A stretch of DNA of 64,000 bases, from assembly GCF_001969365.1 (NCBI RefSeq), contig NZ_CP019312.1, forward strand, positions 1,240,001 through 1,304,000. The letters run 5' to 3'. This document shows positions 21,686 to 31,032 of this stretch, one piece after another. The stretch's first letter is position 1; each line of letters starts with the position of its first letter. The stretch is from Tateyamaria omphalii (GTDB lineage: Bacteria > Pseudomonadota > Alphaproteobacteria > Rhodobacterales > Rhodobacteraceae). The translations under genes and the position numbers were made by a program. Under the pieces are notes generated by a model. The model was not told the DNA's origin. It worked only from the letters and a program-made list of their open reading frames with translations, and ran no database searches.

Positions 21686-22561
21686 ATGACCCGCAAGTCG
21701 CATATCGACCTGACCGGTGCCGTTGCGCTGACGCTGTTTTCGCTGAACCTCGGGTTCAATCAGGTGGTGATAAAGGTGGCGAATGTGGGCTTTCAACCGG
21801 TGTTCATGGCGGGCCTTCGGTCGCTGGGGGCGCTGGTTTTGCTGGCGCTGTGGATGTGGGCGCGGGGCATTTCGCTGCGCCTGCCTGCCGAAGGGCGCGT
21901 GGGCGGGATCATCGCAGGGCTGCTCTTTGCCGTTGAATTCATTTGCCTGTTCCTCGCCCTCGACCTGACCAGTGTCGCGCGCACGTCGATCCTGTTCTAT
22001 TCGATGCCGGTGTGGCTGGCCCTTGGCGCGCATGTGCTGCTGCCGGGGGAGCGGCTGACCGGTGTGCGGATGGTCGGCCTTGGCTTTGCCATGGGCGGGG
22101 TGGTTCTGGCCCTGCTGGACCGCGATGCCGCGCAGGGCAATCTGTTGGGGGACCTGTTTGCGCTGGGGGCGGCGCTGTGCTGGGCGGGCATTGCGCTGTG
22201 CGTGCGCGTCACGCCACTGTCGCGCATCCCGGCAGAGCAGCAACTGTTCTGGCAATTGCTGATCTCGGCCCCTGTGCTGATCCTGCTGGCGCCATATTTT
22301 GGCCCGCTGCTGCGCAATCTTGAGGTCATTCACGTCATCGGTCTGGCCTACCAGATCGTGTTCATCGCCAGCTTTGGCTTCCTGTTCTGGTTCTATCTGA
22401 TGAAGATTTATCCGGCCTCGGGTGTTGCTTCCTTCAGCTTTTTGTCACCGGTCTTTGCGGTCGTGCTGGGCTGGGTGATTTTGGGCGAAGACATCTCGGC
22501 CACAATCTGGCTCGCGCTTGGGCTGGTTGCCGTGGGGCTGGTGCTGATCAATCGCAAGTAA
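21686..22561 (+). CDS. EamA/DMT-family transporter
   Basis: 291 residues with ten predicted membrane helices in two EamA halves, e.g. ALTLFSLNLGFNQVVIKVA at the N-terminus and SFLSPVFAVVLGWVILGEDI near the end of the second repeat. The ATG at 21686 is preferred because upstream open sequence overlaps the divergent DUF533 gene. Substrate unknown. It is a separate family member from the transporter at 17371. Confidence 0.88.
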   Translation: MTRKSHIDLTGAVALTLFSLNLGFNQVVIKVANVGFQPVFMAGLRSLGALVLLALWMWARGISLRLPAEGRVGGIIAGLLFAVEFICLFLALDLTSVARTSILFYSMPVWLALGAHVLLPGERLTGVRMVGLGFAMGGVVLALLDRDAAQGNLLGDLFALGAALCWAGIALCVRVTPLSRIPAEQQLFWQLLISAPVLILLAPYFGPLLRNLEVIHVIGLAYQIVFIASFGFLFWFYLMKIYPASGVASFSFLSPVFAVVLGWVILGEDISATIWLALGLVAVGLVLINRK

Positions 22562-22580
22562 GGCGGGGGTGTCCCCCGCC
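22562..22580. terminator. Bidirectional terminator hairpin between EamA gene and selO
   Basis: GGCGGGGG-tgt-CCCCCGCC fills most of the 21-bp gap between the convergent EamA gene (+) and selO (-). It is a very stable GC stem lacking an extended T tract. Confidence 0.6.
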
Positions 22581-22582
22581 CG

Positions 22583-23980
22583 CTAGGTCCCGCAGAAGGT
22601 GGCCGGGACGATTTCGTCCTGTGTGGGTGGGCGGCGCAGGTCGTCGTAGCCCGCGGGCAGTTCGTATGGCGTGGCGAGCGCGGCCATCAGCCGCTCGAAG
22701 GGGGCCATGTCGCCCGCAACAGCGGCCTCGATCATGGCTTCGATCCGGTGGTTGCGTGGGATGATCTGCGGATTGCTGCGTTGCATCAGATCGGTGTCAG
22801 GTGCGCGCGTTTTCCACCGTTTCGCCCAGGCGTCAAAGGCGTCGCGGTCGGTGAACTGATCGCGCGCGTGATCCGTGTGCAGCGTGCCGAAGGTGTTGGT
22901 GAAGTCGGCCCCGTCCGTTTGCATGAGTGCAAGCAGATCCTCGATCAGTGTCTGATCTTCTGGTGTCGGGTCGGACAATCCGACCTTGGCGGCAAAGCGT
23001 TTCAGCCATTCCGCCTGAAGCTGGCCGGGCATGGCGTGGACAATGGCGGTTGCGTCCTCGACCGCCCTTTCCTTGTCTTCGAACAGTTGGATGAGGGCCG
23101 TGGCCAACTGCGCCATGTTCCAGACGGCAATGCGTGGCTGGTTGCCAAAGGCATAGCGCCCCATCTGGTCGATGGAGGAGAACACGCGCCCCTCGTGATA
23201 GGCGTCCATGAAGGCGCAAGGGCCGTAGTCGATGGTTTCGCCCGAGATCGTGCAATTGTCGGTGTTCATCACGCCGTGGATAAAGCCTACGGACATCCAT
23301 GCGGCGACCAGTTCAGACTGGGCTGCGCAGACCGCCTTGAGCAGTCCCATTGGGCCGCCCACGTCGGGGTGGTGACGCGTGATGGCGTAGTCGGTGAGCG
23401 TTCGTAGCTCGTCGATATGCCCGCGATGGGCAAAAATCTGGAAGGTGCCGACGCGCAGGTGGCTGGACGCGACCCGAGTGAGCACGGCACCCGGCAGTGC
23501 GCCTTGTTCGCGGTAGACAGGCTCGCCCGTGGCGACGGCGGCAAGGGCGCGTGTGGTCGGGATTCCAAGCGCGTGCATCGCCTCGCTCACCACGTATTCG
23601 CGTAGAACGGGCCCGAGCCACGCGCGCCCGTCGCCCATGCGGGAATACGGCGTGGGGCCGGACCCCTTCAGTTGGATGTCGCGGCGCTGGCCATGCCGGT
23701 CAATCACCTCGCCCAGAAGGATGGCACGCCCGTCGCCAAGCTGTGGGTTGTAGCTGCCGAACTGGTGGCCCGCGTAAAGCTGGGCGAGAGGGGCCGCGCC
23801 CTCCGGCACGGTTGTGCCCGCAAAGACAGTGTCGTCGGCGCCTTCGATCCCAAGCTCATGCGCCAATGCTGTATTCCACGCCAGCCGGTCCGATTTGGCC
23901 ACGGGCGTGGGGTTCAGCCGGGTGTAAAAAGCGCCCGGCAAAGCGGCGTAGGTATTGTCGAAGGGGATGTGCAGGCTCAT
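22583..23980 (-). CDS. selO: Protein adenylyltransferase SelO (YdiU/UPF0061)
   Basis: Pseudokinase-fold enzyme that AMPylates proteins in redox stress responses. The 465 residues show the family motifs YAGHQFGSYNPQLGDGRAIL, LKGSGPTPYSRMGDGRA, LREYVVSEAMHALGIPTTRA, and the catalytic HGVMNTDNCTISGETIDYGP with the metal-binding N/D residues. C-terminal residues end PATFCGT; the cysteine position corresponds to the selenocysteine-bearing tail of eukaryotic homologues. Divergent from the CBS gene. Confidence 0.93.
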   Translation of the reverse strand: MSLHIPFDNTYAALPGAFYTRLNPTPVAKSDRLAWNTALAHELGIEGADDTVFAGTTVPEGAAPLAQLYAGHQFGSYNPQLGDGRAILLGEVIDRHGQRRDIQLKGSGPTPYSRMGDGRAWLGPVLREYVVSEAMHALGIPTTRALAAVATGEPVYREQGALPGAVLTRVASSHLRVGTFQIFAHRGHIDELRTLTDYAITRHHPDVGGPMGLLKAVCAAQSELVAAWMSVGFIHGVMNTDNCTISGETIDYGPCAFMDAYHEGRVFSSIDQMGRYAFGNQPRIAVWNMAQLATALIQLFEDKERAVEDATAIVHAMPGQLQAEWLKRFAAKVGLSDPTPEDQTLIEDLLALMQTDGADFTNTFGTLHTDHARDQFTDRDAFDAWAKRWKTRAPDTDLMQRSNPQIIPRNHRIEAMIEAAVAGDMAPFERLMAALATPYELPAGYDDLRRPPTQDEIVPATFCGT

Positions 23981-24082
23981 GCGCCGGATATAGGTCGGTG
24001 CGCGGCCAGATACTACGGAAAGGTTGAGATTGGCGCAGGCGGGCTATGGTTACTCGCACCACACTCATTCGGGAGATATGCG

Positions 24083-24619
24083 ATGGCCACCTCAAATCGG
24101 GTCGGAATGCAACTGCGCGACAGACCGGAATATGCAAATAAACCCAAGCCGTTGACCTTTTCGCCTGACGCATCTGTCGCTGACGCGGTCGATGCCATGT
24201 GCAAGAAGAACTTCGGGTCTGTGATCATCGTCGATCCGGACGACAAGGTTGTCGGCGTGATGACCGAGCGGGATGTGATGCGCAAGCTGGTGCATGCCGG
24301 TTTGGATGCCAAGACCACCAAGCTGACCGATATCATGACGCATGAGCCGCGTGTGGCACACGAAACGGATGATGTGGTCGACTGGCTGCGGATCATGTCG
24401 AATGATCGTTTCCGTCGCCTGCCCGTGGTCGATCAGGACGGGCGGATCAAGGCGGTGTTCACGCAAGGCGACTTTGTCAGCTACACGTGGCCGGACCTCG
24501 TGTACCAGGCGTCGCAACTGGCGCGCGCGTCGCTGGCCCGCAATTATGCGGTGTGGCTGATTGGCGGGGGCATTGCGCTGTATACGCTGTTGATGATCAT
24601 CGTGGTGCGGTCGCTGTAA
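24083..24619 (+). CDS. CBS-domain protein with a C-terminal membrane anchor
   Basis: 178 residues: a tandem CBS pair (residues ~20-140; PLTFSPDASVADAVDAM, GVMTERDVMRKLV, DIMTHEPRVAHETDDV, RLPVVDQDGRIKAVFTQGD) followed by a hydrophobic segment NYAVWLIGGGIALYTLLMII, so the adenine-nucleotide-binding module would be tethered to the inner membrane. GGGAG lies about 7-8 bases upstream of the ATG. Regulatory partner unknown. Confidence 0.87.
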   Translation: MATSNRVGMQLRDRPEYANKPKPLTFSPDASVADAVDAMCKKNFGSVIIVDPDDKVVGVMTERDVMRKLVHAGLDAKTTKLTDIMTHEPRVAHETDDVVDWLRIMSNDRFRRLPVVDQDGRIKAVFTQGDFVSYTWPDLVYQASQLARASLARNYAVWLIGGGIALYTLLMIIVVRSL

Positions 24620-24628
24620 CGGCGCGCG

Positions 24629-25078
24629 TTACAGGTGCCGGGTCATCAGCGCGTAGCCGTCGCGCAACTTGAACCCCGCGCGGGCGTAAAGCCGCTGTGC
24701 GACGGTGTTTTCATGACTGACCTCAAGGTGCAGCGCCTTGACGCCAGCCTCGCCCAGGGCGCGGGGCAGGGCCAATAGAACCTCGGTCGCGATGCCGCGG
24801 CCGCGCACGCCGGGGCGGATGAACAGTTCGTCCACGAACCCGTCCATGCCGCCAAACTCTATGGACCAGCCGAAGGTGACGACGATGTAGCCGATGGGCG
24901 CCCGTGGCGGGCCGATAAGGTAGGCGGCGCCGTGCGGGATGCCGTCGAGCAGCGGTCTGAGTCCGGCAGCGCGTGCCTCGTCGGGGAGTGCGATTCCTTC
25001 CTCGGCATGAAAGGCCGCGACAAGGGCGTCGAGACGTTCGAAATGCTCGGGCGTGGCAAGGGTGAGGGCAGCGCTCAC
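24629..25078 (-). CDS. GNAT-family N-acetyltransferase
   Basis: 149 residues. GNAT core with GWSIEFGGMDGFVDELFIRP, acetyl-CoA loop RGRGIATEVLLALP and C-terminal HENTVAQRLYARAGFKLRDG. The start taken is GTG 25078, which overlaps the nucleoside hydrolase stop as GTGA; the frame is open further upstream inside that gene. Probably cotranscribed with it. Substrate unknown. Confidence 0.85.
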   Translation of the reverse strand: MSAALTLATPEHFERLDALVAAFHAEEGIALPDEARAAGLRPLLDGIPHGAAYLIGPPRAPIGYIVVTFGWSIEFGGMDGFVDELFIRPGVRGRGIATEVLLALPRALGEAGVKALHLEVSHENTVAQRLYARAGFKLRDGYALMTRHL

Positions 25079-26016
25079 AGGCGGGCCAGCCGTTCTGTGA
25101 GCAGGTCGAAGAAGCCGTCGGCGTCGAGATCCCCGATGAACAGCGCGTTTGCGGGACGGTCTGTGACGCCCCACCAGTCAGCGACGGTCATGCCCATGGT
25201 CAGCTCCGAGGTCGTTTCGATTGCCACATTCACGTGCCGACCTGAAAAGAGGTCTGGCCGGATCAGGTAGGCGGTCACGCAGGGGTCGTGCAGCGGCGCG
25301 CCGGCGGAGCCGTACTTCTCCTTGTCGAAGCGTTCGAAGAAATCCGTCATTTCGGCCACGGCGGTGCCCGCTCGCGTGCCAAGGGCGCGGAACGCGTCGT
25401 TGCGTGGTTTTGTGACGAGCGCCTTGTGCGTGACGTCCAGCGGCATGACCACAAGTGGAACTCCGCTTTTGAACACGATATCAGCGGCTTCCGGATCGAC
25501 GTAGATGTTGAACTCTGCCGTTGGAGTGATGTTGCCCACCTCGAAATAGGCGCCGCCCATCAGCACGATCTCTTGCACGCGGTCCACGATATCGGGGGCG
25601 TTCTGGAAGGCCGTCGCAATGTTTGTCAGCGGGCCGAGCGGGCACAGCGTGACGGTGCCGGGGTCATGGCTGCGCAGCGTGTCGATTATGAAATCGACGG
25701 CGTGCTGGTCTTGCAGCGGCATGGTCGGGTCCGGAAGGTCGGGACCGTCAAGGCCGGTCTTGCCGTGCACATGCTCTGCCGTGACCAGATCGCGGCCCAG
25801 CGGGCGGTCACATCCGGCAAAGACGGGCATATCAGGTTGGCCTGCCAACTCACAGACAATGCGCGCATTTTTGGCGGTCAGGTCGAGCGGCACGTTTCCC
25901 GCAACGGCGGTGATGCCCAGCACGTCGACATCCTCTGGACTGGCCAGCGCCAGCAGGATCGCGACGGCGTCGTCCTGTCCGGGATCAGTGTCGATGATGA
26001 TCTTGCGCGCTGCCAT
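25075..26016 (-). CDS. Nucleoside hydrolase (IUNH family)
   Basis: Cleaves the N-glycosidic bond of ribonucleosides for salvage. The 313 residues carry the calcium-binding signature IIIDTDPGQDDAVAILLAL at residues 5-23, GITAVAGNVPLDLTAKNA, LGPLTNIATA, VLMGGAYFEVGNITPTAEFN and the C-terminal catalytic HDPCVTAYLI. No signal peptide, so cytosolic. The ATG at 26016 is the natural start. It is followed by the overlapping GNAT gene. Confidence 0.93.
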   Translation of the reverse strand: MAARKIIIDTDPGQDDAVAILLALASPEDVDVLGITAVAGNVPLDLTAKNARIVCELAGQPDMPVFAGCDRPLGRDLVTAEHVHGKTGLDGPDLPDPTMPLQDQHAVDFIIDTLRSHDPGTVTLCPLGPLTNIATAFQNAPDIVDRVQEIVLMGGAYFEVGNITPTAEFNIYVDPEAADIVFKSGVPLVVMPLDVTHKALVTKPRNDAFRALGTRAGTAVAEMTDFFERFDKEKYGSAGAPLHDPCVTAYLIRPDLFSGRHVNVAIETTSELTMGMTVADWWGVTDRPANALFIGDLDADGFFDLLTERLARL

Positions 26017-26136
26017 GCCGCCTCCGCTTCGGTTTTGGCGCACCGTGGCCGCTTTGGCACCCCTTGTCCAGAAGCCGCGCGCGCAGATACGCAAATCCTT
26101 GCACGGGGCGGATAGGCTGCGTTAAGGCCCAAAACC

Positions 26137-27006
26137 ATGGCTGATGCCCCGATCTACATCCACGCTGGTGCACATCGCACGGGAACGTCTTCGTTCCAGT
26201 TGTGCCTTCACGAAAACCGGCAGGTCTTGCACAAGAAGGGTTGGACAACTGCCTATCCCGGACGTGACGGGATTCCATCCGGTGAGCTGGCGCTGAGGCT
26301 GCCTTCGGGCACCCGGTTTGACGCGGATGCCGCCGCAGCAAAGGCGTCAAATACGTTGGATGGCTACCGTGATGGGCGCCCCGTCATCCTGTCCGAGGAA
26401 AACATCACCGGACGCATGTTCAATTTTATGCAGGGGCAGTTCTATCCCTTTGCCGAAGACCGCTGTGCCGCGTTGCGCGCGGCGTGGACGGGACCGGTGG
26501 CGCATCTGCTGCTTGTCGTGAGGCCCTATGACCAGCTGTTCGTGTCGGCCTTTCGAAAACGGGCCGAAGACAACGCGATGCCGGATTTTTCTGAGGTCCG
26601 TGACAGCTATCTGAACATCGACCGGGGGTGGCCGGATTTGGTGAAAGGTATGTATGAGACGCTGAGGCCGGACGTGATGACCGTGGTTCCATACGCATCC
26701 CGTGGCACCAATGTGGACCTGTTGCGCAGACTGGTGCCGGACCTGCCCGCAGATGGGTTGGTCGAGCCGGTGCGCGTCGTGAACCGAAGCGCCACCGACG
26801 CAGCCCTGATGGTTTTGCAAGAGCATTACCGCGCTGAAAAGACACTCTCGCGTGCAGAGTGGACCCAGGTGATTGATGCATATGCGGACGACCGTGAACT
26901 TCGCGGCGTCGCGCAGTTTTCCGATGCGGAAAAGGCGGATTTGGCAGCGCGTTACGCGTCGGACCTGAAGCAGATCGAATGGATGCCGAACATCATTTTG
27001 GGTTAG
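26137..27006 (+). CDS. Sulfotransferase-like P-loop protein
   Basis: 289 residues. The N-terminal YIHAGAHRTGTSSFQ resembles the PAPS 5'-phosphosulfate-binding loop of sulfotransferase-fold proteins (xxGxxRTGTS). VILSEENITG and LLLVVRPYDQLFVSAFRKR follow, the latter with the R...S pattern of the 3'-phosphate-binding segment. No signal or membrane span. The acceptor is unknown. The last 14 bp overlap convergent mazG. Confidence 0.72.
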   Translation: MADAPIYIHAGAHRTGTSSFQLCLHENRQVLHKKGWTTAYPGRDGIPSGELALRLPSGTRFDADAAAAKASNTLDGYRDGRPVILSEENITGRMFNFMQGQFYPFAEDRCAALRAAWTGPVAHLLLVVRPYDQLFVSAFRKRAEDNAMPDFSEVRDSYLNIDRGWPDLVKGMYETLRPDVMTVVPYASRGTNVDLLRRLVPDLPADGLVEPVRVVNRSATDAALMVLQEHYRAEKTLSRAEWTQVIDAYADDRELRGVAQFSDAEKADLAARYASDLKQIEWMPNIILG

Positions 27007-27814
27007 CTTTTTCCTGGGCCTTCACCGCATCCCACAGGGCGTCCATCTCTTCCAAAGTACTGTCCTCGGGCCGCTTGCCGTTCTTGGCCAACATCTGTTC
27101 CACCGCATTGAACCGGCGGGTGAACTTGGCGTTGGTGCGCCGCAGCGCCTCCTCGGGTTCGACGCCCAGATGGCGGGCGAGGTTGGCAACGACAAAGAGG
27201 AGATCGCCCATTTCGTCCACCATCTCGTCGTGCCCCATCGTATCGCGTGCCTCGACAAGTTCGGCGGCTTCTTCGGTGATCTTGTCGATCACCTGCGCCG
27301 TTTCGGGCCAGTCAAAGCCCACACGTGCGGCGCGTTTTTGCAGCTTCACAGCGCGCAGAAGTGCAGGCAGGTTCATGGCCACGCCGTCCAGCGCGCCCTT
27401 CTGTGCCTTGCCTGCACGCTCCGCCGCCTTGATCGCTTCCCAATCGCGGGTCTGTTGTTCGGCGCTCTTGTCGCGGGATGCGTCGCCAAAGACATGCGGG
27501 TGCCGGTCCACCATCTTGTTCGAGATGTTGGTGACGACCGATTGAAAGCTGAAATGCCCGGCCTCTTCCCCGATGGCGGTGTGGTAGACCGATTGCAGAA
27601 GCAGATCGCCCAATTCGCCCTCAAGTTCGGCCCAGTCCTGCCGTTCGATGGCGTCGGCGACTTCGTATGCCTCCTCGATCGTGTAGGGGGCGATGGTCTG
27701 GAACGTTTGTTCGACGTCCCAGGGGCAGCCCGTATCGGGGTCGCGCAGGCGGCGCATGATTTCCAGCAGGCGGTCTATGCCTGCGTTTTGGTCATGGATC
27801 AGGTCGTCGCCCAT
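26993..27814 (-). CDS. mazG: Nucleoside triphosphate pyrophosphohydrolase MazG
   Basis: Hydrolyses (d)NTPs to (d)NMP and PPi as house-cleaning. The 273 residues have two MazG repeats: LLEIMRRLRDPDTGCPWDVEQTF with EEAYEVADAI and ELEGELGDLLLQSVYH in the first, and KITEEAAELVEA with EMGDLLFVVANLARHLG in the second; the acidic ExxE and ExxD motifs bind Mg. The start is taken at ATG 27814. An alternative ATG at 27847 would add 11 residues and abut the divergent M20 gene. Confidence 0.93.
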   Translation of the reverse strand: MGDDLIHDQNAGIDRLLEIMRRLRDPDTGCPWDVEQTFQTIAPYTIEEAYEVADAIERQDWAELEGELGDLLLQSVYHTAIGEEAGHFSFQSVVTNISNKMVDRHPHVFGDASRDKSAEQQTRDWEAIKAAERAGKAQKGALDGVAMNLPALLRAVKLQKRAARVGFDWPETAQVIDKITEEAAELVEARDTMGHDEMVDEMGDLLFVVANLARHLGVEPEEALRRTNAKFTRRFNAVEQMLAKNGKRPEDSTLEEMDALWDAVKAQEKANPK

Positions 27815-27877
27815 TGCAGCCCCCGCCGGTTTCAGGTTTGCTGACATGTGACGTATCCCAGCGCCCGGAGTCCACCC

Positions 27878-29041
27878 ATGCCCATCATCAACCGCATCGG
27901 CGATCTTGCCCCTGACATGGCCGCGTGGCGTCAGCATCTGCATTCGATCCCGGAACTGGCCTTTGACTGTCCGAAAACGTCGGCCTTCATTCAGGAACGG
28001 TTGGCGGAGATTGGCGTGGACGAGGTGCATGGCGGCATTGCACAGACCGGCATCGTCGCCATCATCAACGGGCAGGGCGAGGGGCCGACCATTGGCTTGC
28101 GCGCGGACTTCGATGCGCTGCCGATCGAGGAGGAGACGGGTGTCGCCTACGCCTCGACCCATCCGGGCAAGATGCACGCCTGCGGCCATGACGGGCATAC
28201 GGCGATGTTACTCGGGGCGGCCAAGTACCTGGCGGAGACGCGCAATTTCTCGGGCCGCGTCGCGCTGATCTTTCAGCCGGCCGAGGAGGACGGCGGCGGC
28301 GGCGAGGTCATGGTTCAGGAGGGCATCATGGACCGGTTCGGCATCGGCGAGGTCTATGCCATCCACAACGCGCCGGGCAAGGATTTCGGCAAGTTTCACA
28401 CCCGCGGCGGGCCCATTATGGCGGCGGCGGATACGTTTCATATTCACGTTACGGGCAAGGGCGGGCATGCGGCGCGGCCCCATGATTGCGTGGATCCGGT
28501 GGTCGCGACCTGCGCCATCGTGAATGCGTTTCAGACCATAGTGAGCCGCAATCACAAGCCATTGGACCAGCTGGTGATCTCGACCACGCAGATTCACACC
28601 GGCACGACGGACAACGTGATCCCGGAAAGCGCCTATATCAATGGCACGGTGCGCACCTTTTCCAAGGATGTACAGGCGATGGTCGTGCGCCGGATGGAGG
28701 AGGTCGTGGCCGGGACCGCCGCCGCCTACGGCTGCGAGGCAAAGTTGGCGTTCGAATTCGGTTATCCGCCCACGGTGAACGATACGGATAAGGCTGGTTT
28801 CGCAGCCCGGGTCGCGGCAGAGGTTGCGGGCGAGGCCGGTGTCGAACAGGATGTGGAGCCGGTTATGGGTGCCGAGGATTTCTCCTACATGCTGGAGGCG
28901 CGACCGGGGGCGTATCTCATGTTGGGGCAGGGGGATGGTGCGGGGGTGCATCACCCGAAATACAATTTCAACGATGAGATCGCGCCGATTGGCGCGTCCT
29001 TCTTTGCCCGGCTGGTCGAGACGGCGCAGCCGGTGCGGTAA
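27878..29041 (+). CDS. M20-family amidohydrolase (hippurate-hydrolase-like)
   Basis: 387-residue zinc peptidase-fold amidohydrolase of the HipO/AmaA type, removing acyl groups from amino-acid amides. Metal-site motifs are MHACGHDGHTAMLLGAAKYL, FQPAEEDGGGGEVM and VMGAEDFSYMLEARPG. The lid dimerisation domain (~185-300) includes GKGGHAARPHDCVDPV. The ATG at 27878 has CGGAG 8 bases upstream. It lies directly before two ureohydrolases, which suggests a nitrogen-compound catabolic set. Confidence 0.9.
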   Translation: MPIINRIGDLAPDMAAWRQHLHSIPELAFDCPKTSAFIQERLAEIGVDEVHGGIAQTGIVAIINGQGEGPTIGLRADFDALPIEEETGVAYASTHPGKMHACGHDGHTAMLLGAAKYLAETRNFSGRVALIFQPAEEDGGGGEVMVQEGIMDRFGIGEVYAIHNAPGKDFGKFHTRGGPIMAAADTFHIHVTGKGGHAARPHDCVDPVVATCAIVNAFQTIVSRNHKPLDQLVISTTQIHTGTTDNVIPESAYINGTVRTFSKDVQAMVVRRMEEVVAGTAAAYGCEAKLAFEFGYPPTVNDTDKAGFAARVAAEVAGEAGVEQDVEPVMGAEDFSYMLEARPGAYLMLGQGDGAGVHHPKYNFNDEIAPIGASFFARLVETAQPVR

Positions 29042-29072
29042 GGGGCGCTGCCCCTTCGGCGCTTGCGCACCT

Positions 29073-29108
29073 CACCCCGGAGTTTACCTCGCAATATGAA
29101 AGAGCAGC
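29073..29108 (+). repeat. Intergenic repeat-like leader element, copy 1
   Basis: The stretch cccggagttta followed by an AT-rich spacer and tgaaagagcag resembles the leader at 31033-31066 (gggagttta, spacer, tgaagagagcag). Both place a GAG-rich RBS before a start codon. A third, inverted relative lies around 45295-45340. These look like a dispersed family of short intergenic elements. Confidence 0.4.
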
Positions 29109-30077
29109 ATGGCGCTTGAAGATGCAAAAACGCAGATGGACCATGCGTTTACCCGCGAGGATCCGCGGGGGCCGTCGTTCGAATTGACCTTTGGTGGAGC
29201 GACCTCGTTTTTGAGGCGGCGGTACACCAAGGACCTTACCGGCGTGGATATTGCCGTGACGGGCGTGCCGTTCGATCAGGCGGTGACGAACCGGCCCGGC
29301 ACGCGTTTGGGGCCGCGTGCGATTCGCGAGGCGTCAAGCCTGCAAGCGCCGGATGCGCCCTATGGCTGGCCCTTTGATGTGCTGAGCGAGCGGGTGATTG
29401 TGGATTATGGTGATGTGGCGTTTGATTATGCCGACATTCCGTCTTTTCCGGATGCGCTGACGACCCATATTCGCGGCATCTTGAACGCCGGTGCCGCGAG
29501 TGTCGTGCTGGGCGGGGATCACTACATTTCGTTCCCGACACTCAAGGCCTATGCCGAGAAATACGGGCCGATGTCGCTGATCCAGGTCGATGCGCATACC
29601 GACACCTGGGCGGATGACGACATGGCCCGCGCTGATCATGGCACCATGTTTTACAAGGCGGTTAAGTCGGGGATCGTGGACCCTACGACGTCCGTTCAGA
29701 TCGGGATCCGCACGACGAACGAGGACACGCTGGGCGTCAACATCATCGACGCTCCGGAGTTTCATCGGATCGGGCCGGAGGCTGCGGCTGCGCGAGCGCG
29801 CGAGATCGTGGGCGACCGGCCCGTCTATTTGAGTTTCGACATTGATGGGCTCGACCCTGCCTTTGCCCCTGGCACCGGTACGCCGGTCTGGGGTGGTTTA
29901 AGCTCCGCGCAGGCAGCGGCGCTCTTGCGGGGGCTTGCAGGGATCAACATTCAGGGCGGTGATGTGGTCGAGGTGTCGCCGCCTTTTGACACGAGCGGCG
30001 CAACGGCAATTGCGGGCGCGCATGTGGCCACGGAAATCTGCCAGCTTCTGGGATGGAGGATGCGCGGTGGCGCCTAG
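29109..30077 (+). CDS. Ureohydrolase, agmatinase-like (first of tandem pair)
   Basis: 322-residue arginase-superfamily enzyme (dinuclear Mn). Metal ligands are visible in VVLGGDHYISFPTLKA, LIQVDAHTDTW and LSFDIDGLDPAFAPGTGTP; the C-terminal VVEVSPPFDTSGATAIAGA is typical of agmatinase, guanidinobutyrase and similar enzymes. It releases urea from a guanidino compound; exact substrate undetermined. The next gene overlaps by 11 bp and is a paralogue. Confidence 0.9.
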   Translation: MALEDAKTQMDHAFTREDPRGPSFELTFGGATSFLRRRYTKDLTGVDIAVTGVPFDQAVTNRPGTRLGPRAIREASSLQAPDAPYGWPFDVLSERVIVDYGDVAFDYADIPSFPDALTTHIRGILNAGAASVVLGGDHYISFPTLKAYAEKYGPMSLIQVDAHTDTWADDDMARADHGTMFYKAVKSGIVDPTTSVQIGIRTTNEDTLGVNIIDAPEFHRIGPEAAAARAREIVGDRPVYLSFDIDGLDPAFAPGTGTPVWGGLSSAQAAALLRGLAGINIQGGDVVEVSPPFDTSGATAIAGAHVATEICQLLGWRMRGGA

Positions 30078-31014
30078 GAACCAGCCGATCAGCGGCAATG
30101 ATCTGGCCCGGTTCTCGGGGCCCAACACCTTCATGCGCCTGCCGTTTTCGGACGAGTTGCACAAGCTGGACGCTGCCGTGTTGGGAGTGCCGATGGACAT
30201 CGGCACCTCTTGGCGGTCGGGCACGCGGTTCGGGCCAAAACAAGTGCGCAGCGAAAGCGCGATGATCCGGCCTTATAATTTGCAAACTGGGGCGGCGCCG
30301 TTCGACAGCTTGCAGGTTGCAGACATTGGCGATCTGGCGATCAATACGTTCTCGCTCGCCGACAGTTTGCGCATTATTGCAGAGAGTTACGATGCGATCC
30401 TTGACTTCGATGCGATCCCTTTGGCCATCGGAGGCGATCATTCCATCACCCTGCCGATCCTGCGCGCCATGGCCAAGCGGCACGGGCCCGTCGCGCTGGT
30501 TCATGTGGACGCCCATGCCGACGTCAATGACGAGATGTTTGGCGAAAAGGAAACCCATGGCACGGTCTTTCGGCGCGCATATGACGAGGGGCTGATCCAG
30601 CCGTCGAAGGTGTACCAGATCGGACTGCGCGGTACGGGATATTCGGCTGAGGACTTTACGGATGCGCAGGGCTGGGGGTTTCAGCACTTCCTGTCGTCCG
30701 AACTGTGGGGGCGCGACCTCAGCCAGCTCGGGGCGGAGATCAGGCGCGATATCGGCGATGCGCCAACATATGTGAGCTATGATATCGACAGCCTTGATCC
30801 GGCCTTTGCCCCCGGCACCGGCACGCCGGAGATTGGTGGTCTGACGACGCCGCAGGCGCTGCAATTGATCCGCGCGCTGCGTGGTCTCAACATTGTGGGC
30901 TGCGACCTGGTTGAAGTCTCGCCCCCATACGATACATCGGGGACAACGGCGCTGACGGGTGCGAACATTCTCTATGAGCTGTTATGCGTCCTTCCGGGCG
31001 TTGCCTATCGCTGA
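30067..31014 (+). CDS. Ureohydrolase, agmatinase-like (second of tandem pair)
   Basis: 315 residues from GTG 30067. Same fold as its upstream neighbour with metal motifs LAIGGDHSITLPILRAM, LVHVDAHADVNDEM and VSYDIDSLDPAFAPGTGTP. It differs in the substrate loop (GEKETHGTVFRRAYDEGL, as in classical SpeB-type agmatinases and guanidinobutyrases). The overlap with the upstream paralogue implies co-expression and possibly a mixed oligomer or two related substrates. Confidence 0.92.
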   Translation: MAPRNQPISGNDLARFSGPNTFMRLPFSDELHKLDAAVLGVPMDIGTSWRSGTRFGPKQVRSESAMIRPYNLQTGAAPFDSLQVADIGDLAINTFSLADSLRIIAESYDAILDFDAIPLAIGGDHSITLPILRAMAKRHGPVALVHVDAHADVNDEMFGEKETHGTVFRRAYDEGLIQPSKVYQIGLRGTGYSAEDFTDAQGWGFQHFLSSELWGRDLSQLGAEIRRDIGDAPTYVSYDIDSLDPAFAPGTGTPEIGGLTTPQALQLIRALRGLNIVGCDLVEVSPPYDTSGTTALTGANILYELLCVLPGVAYR

Positions 31015-31032
31015 ATCGGTGCGGGCCTCCGG

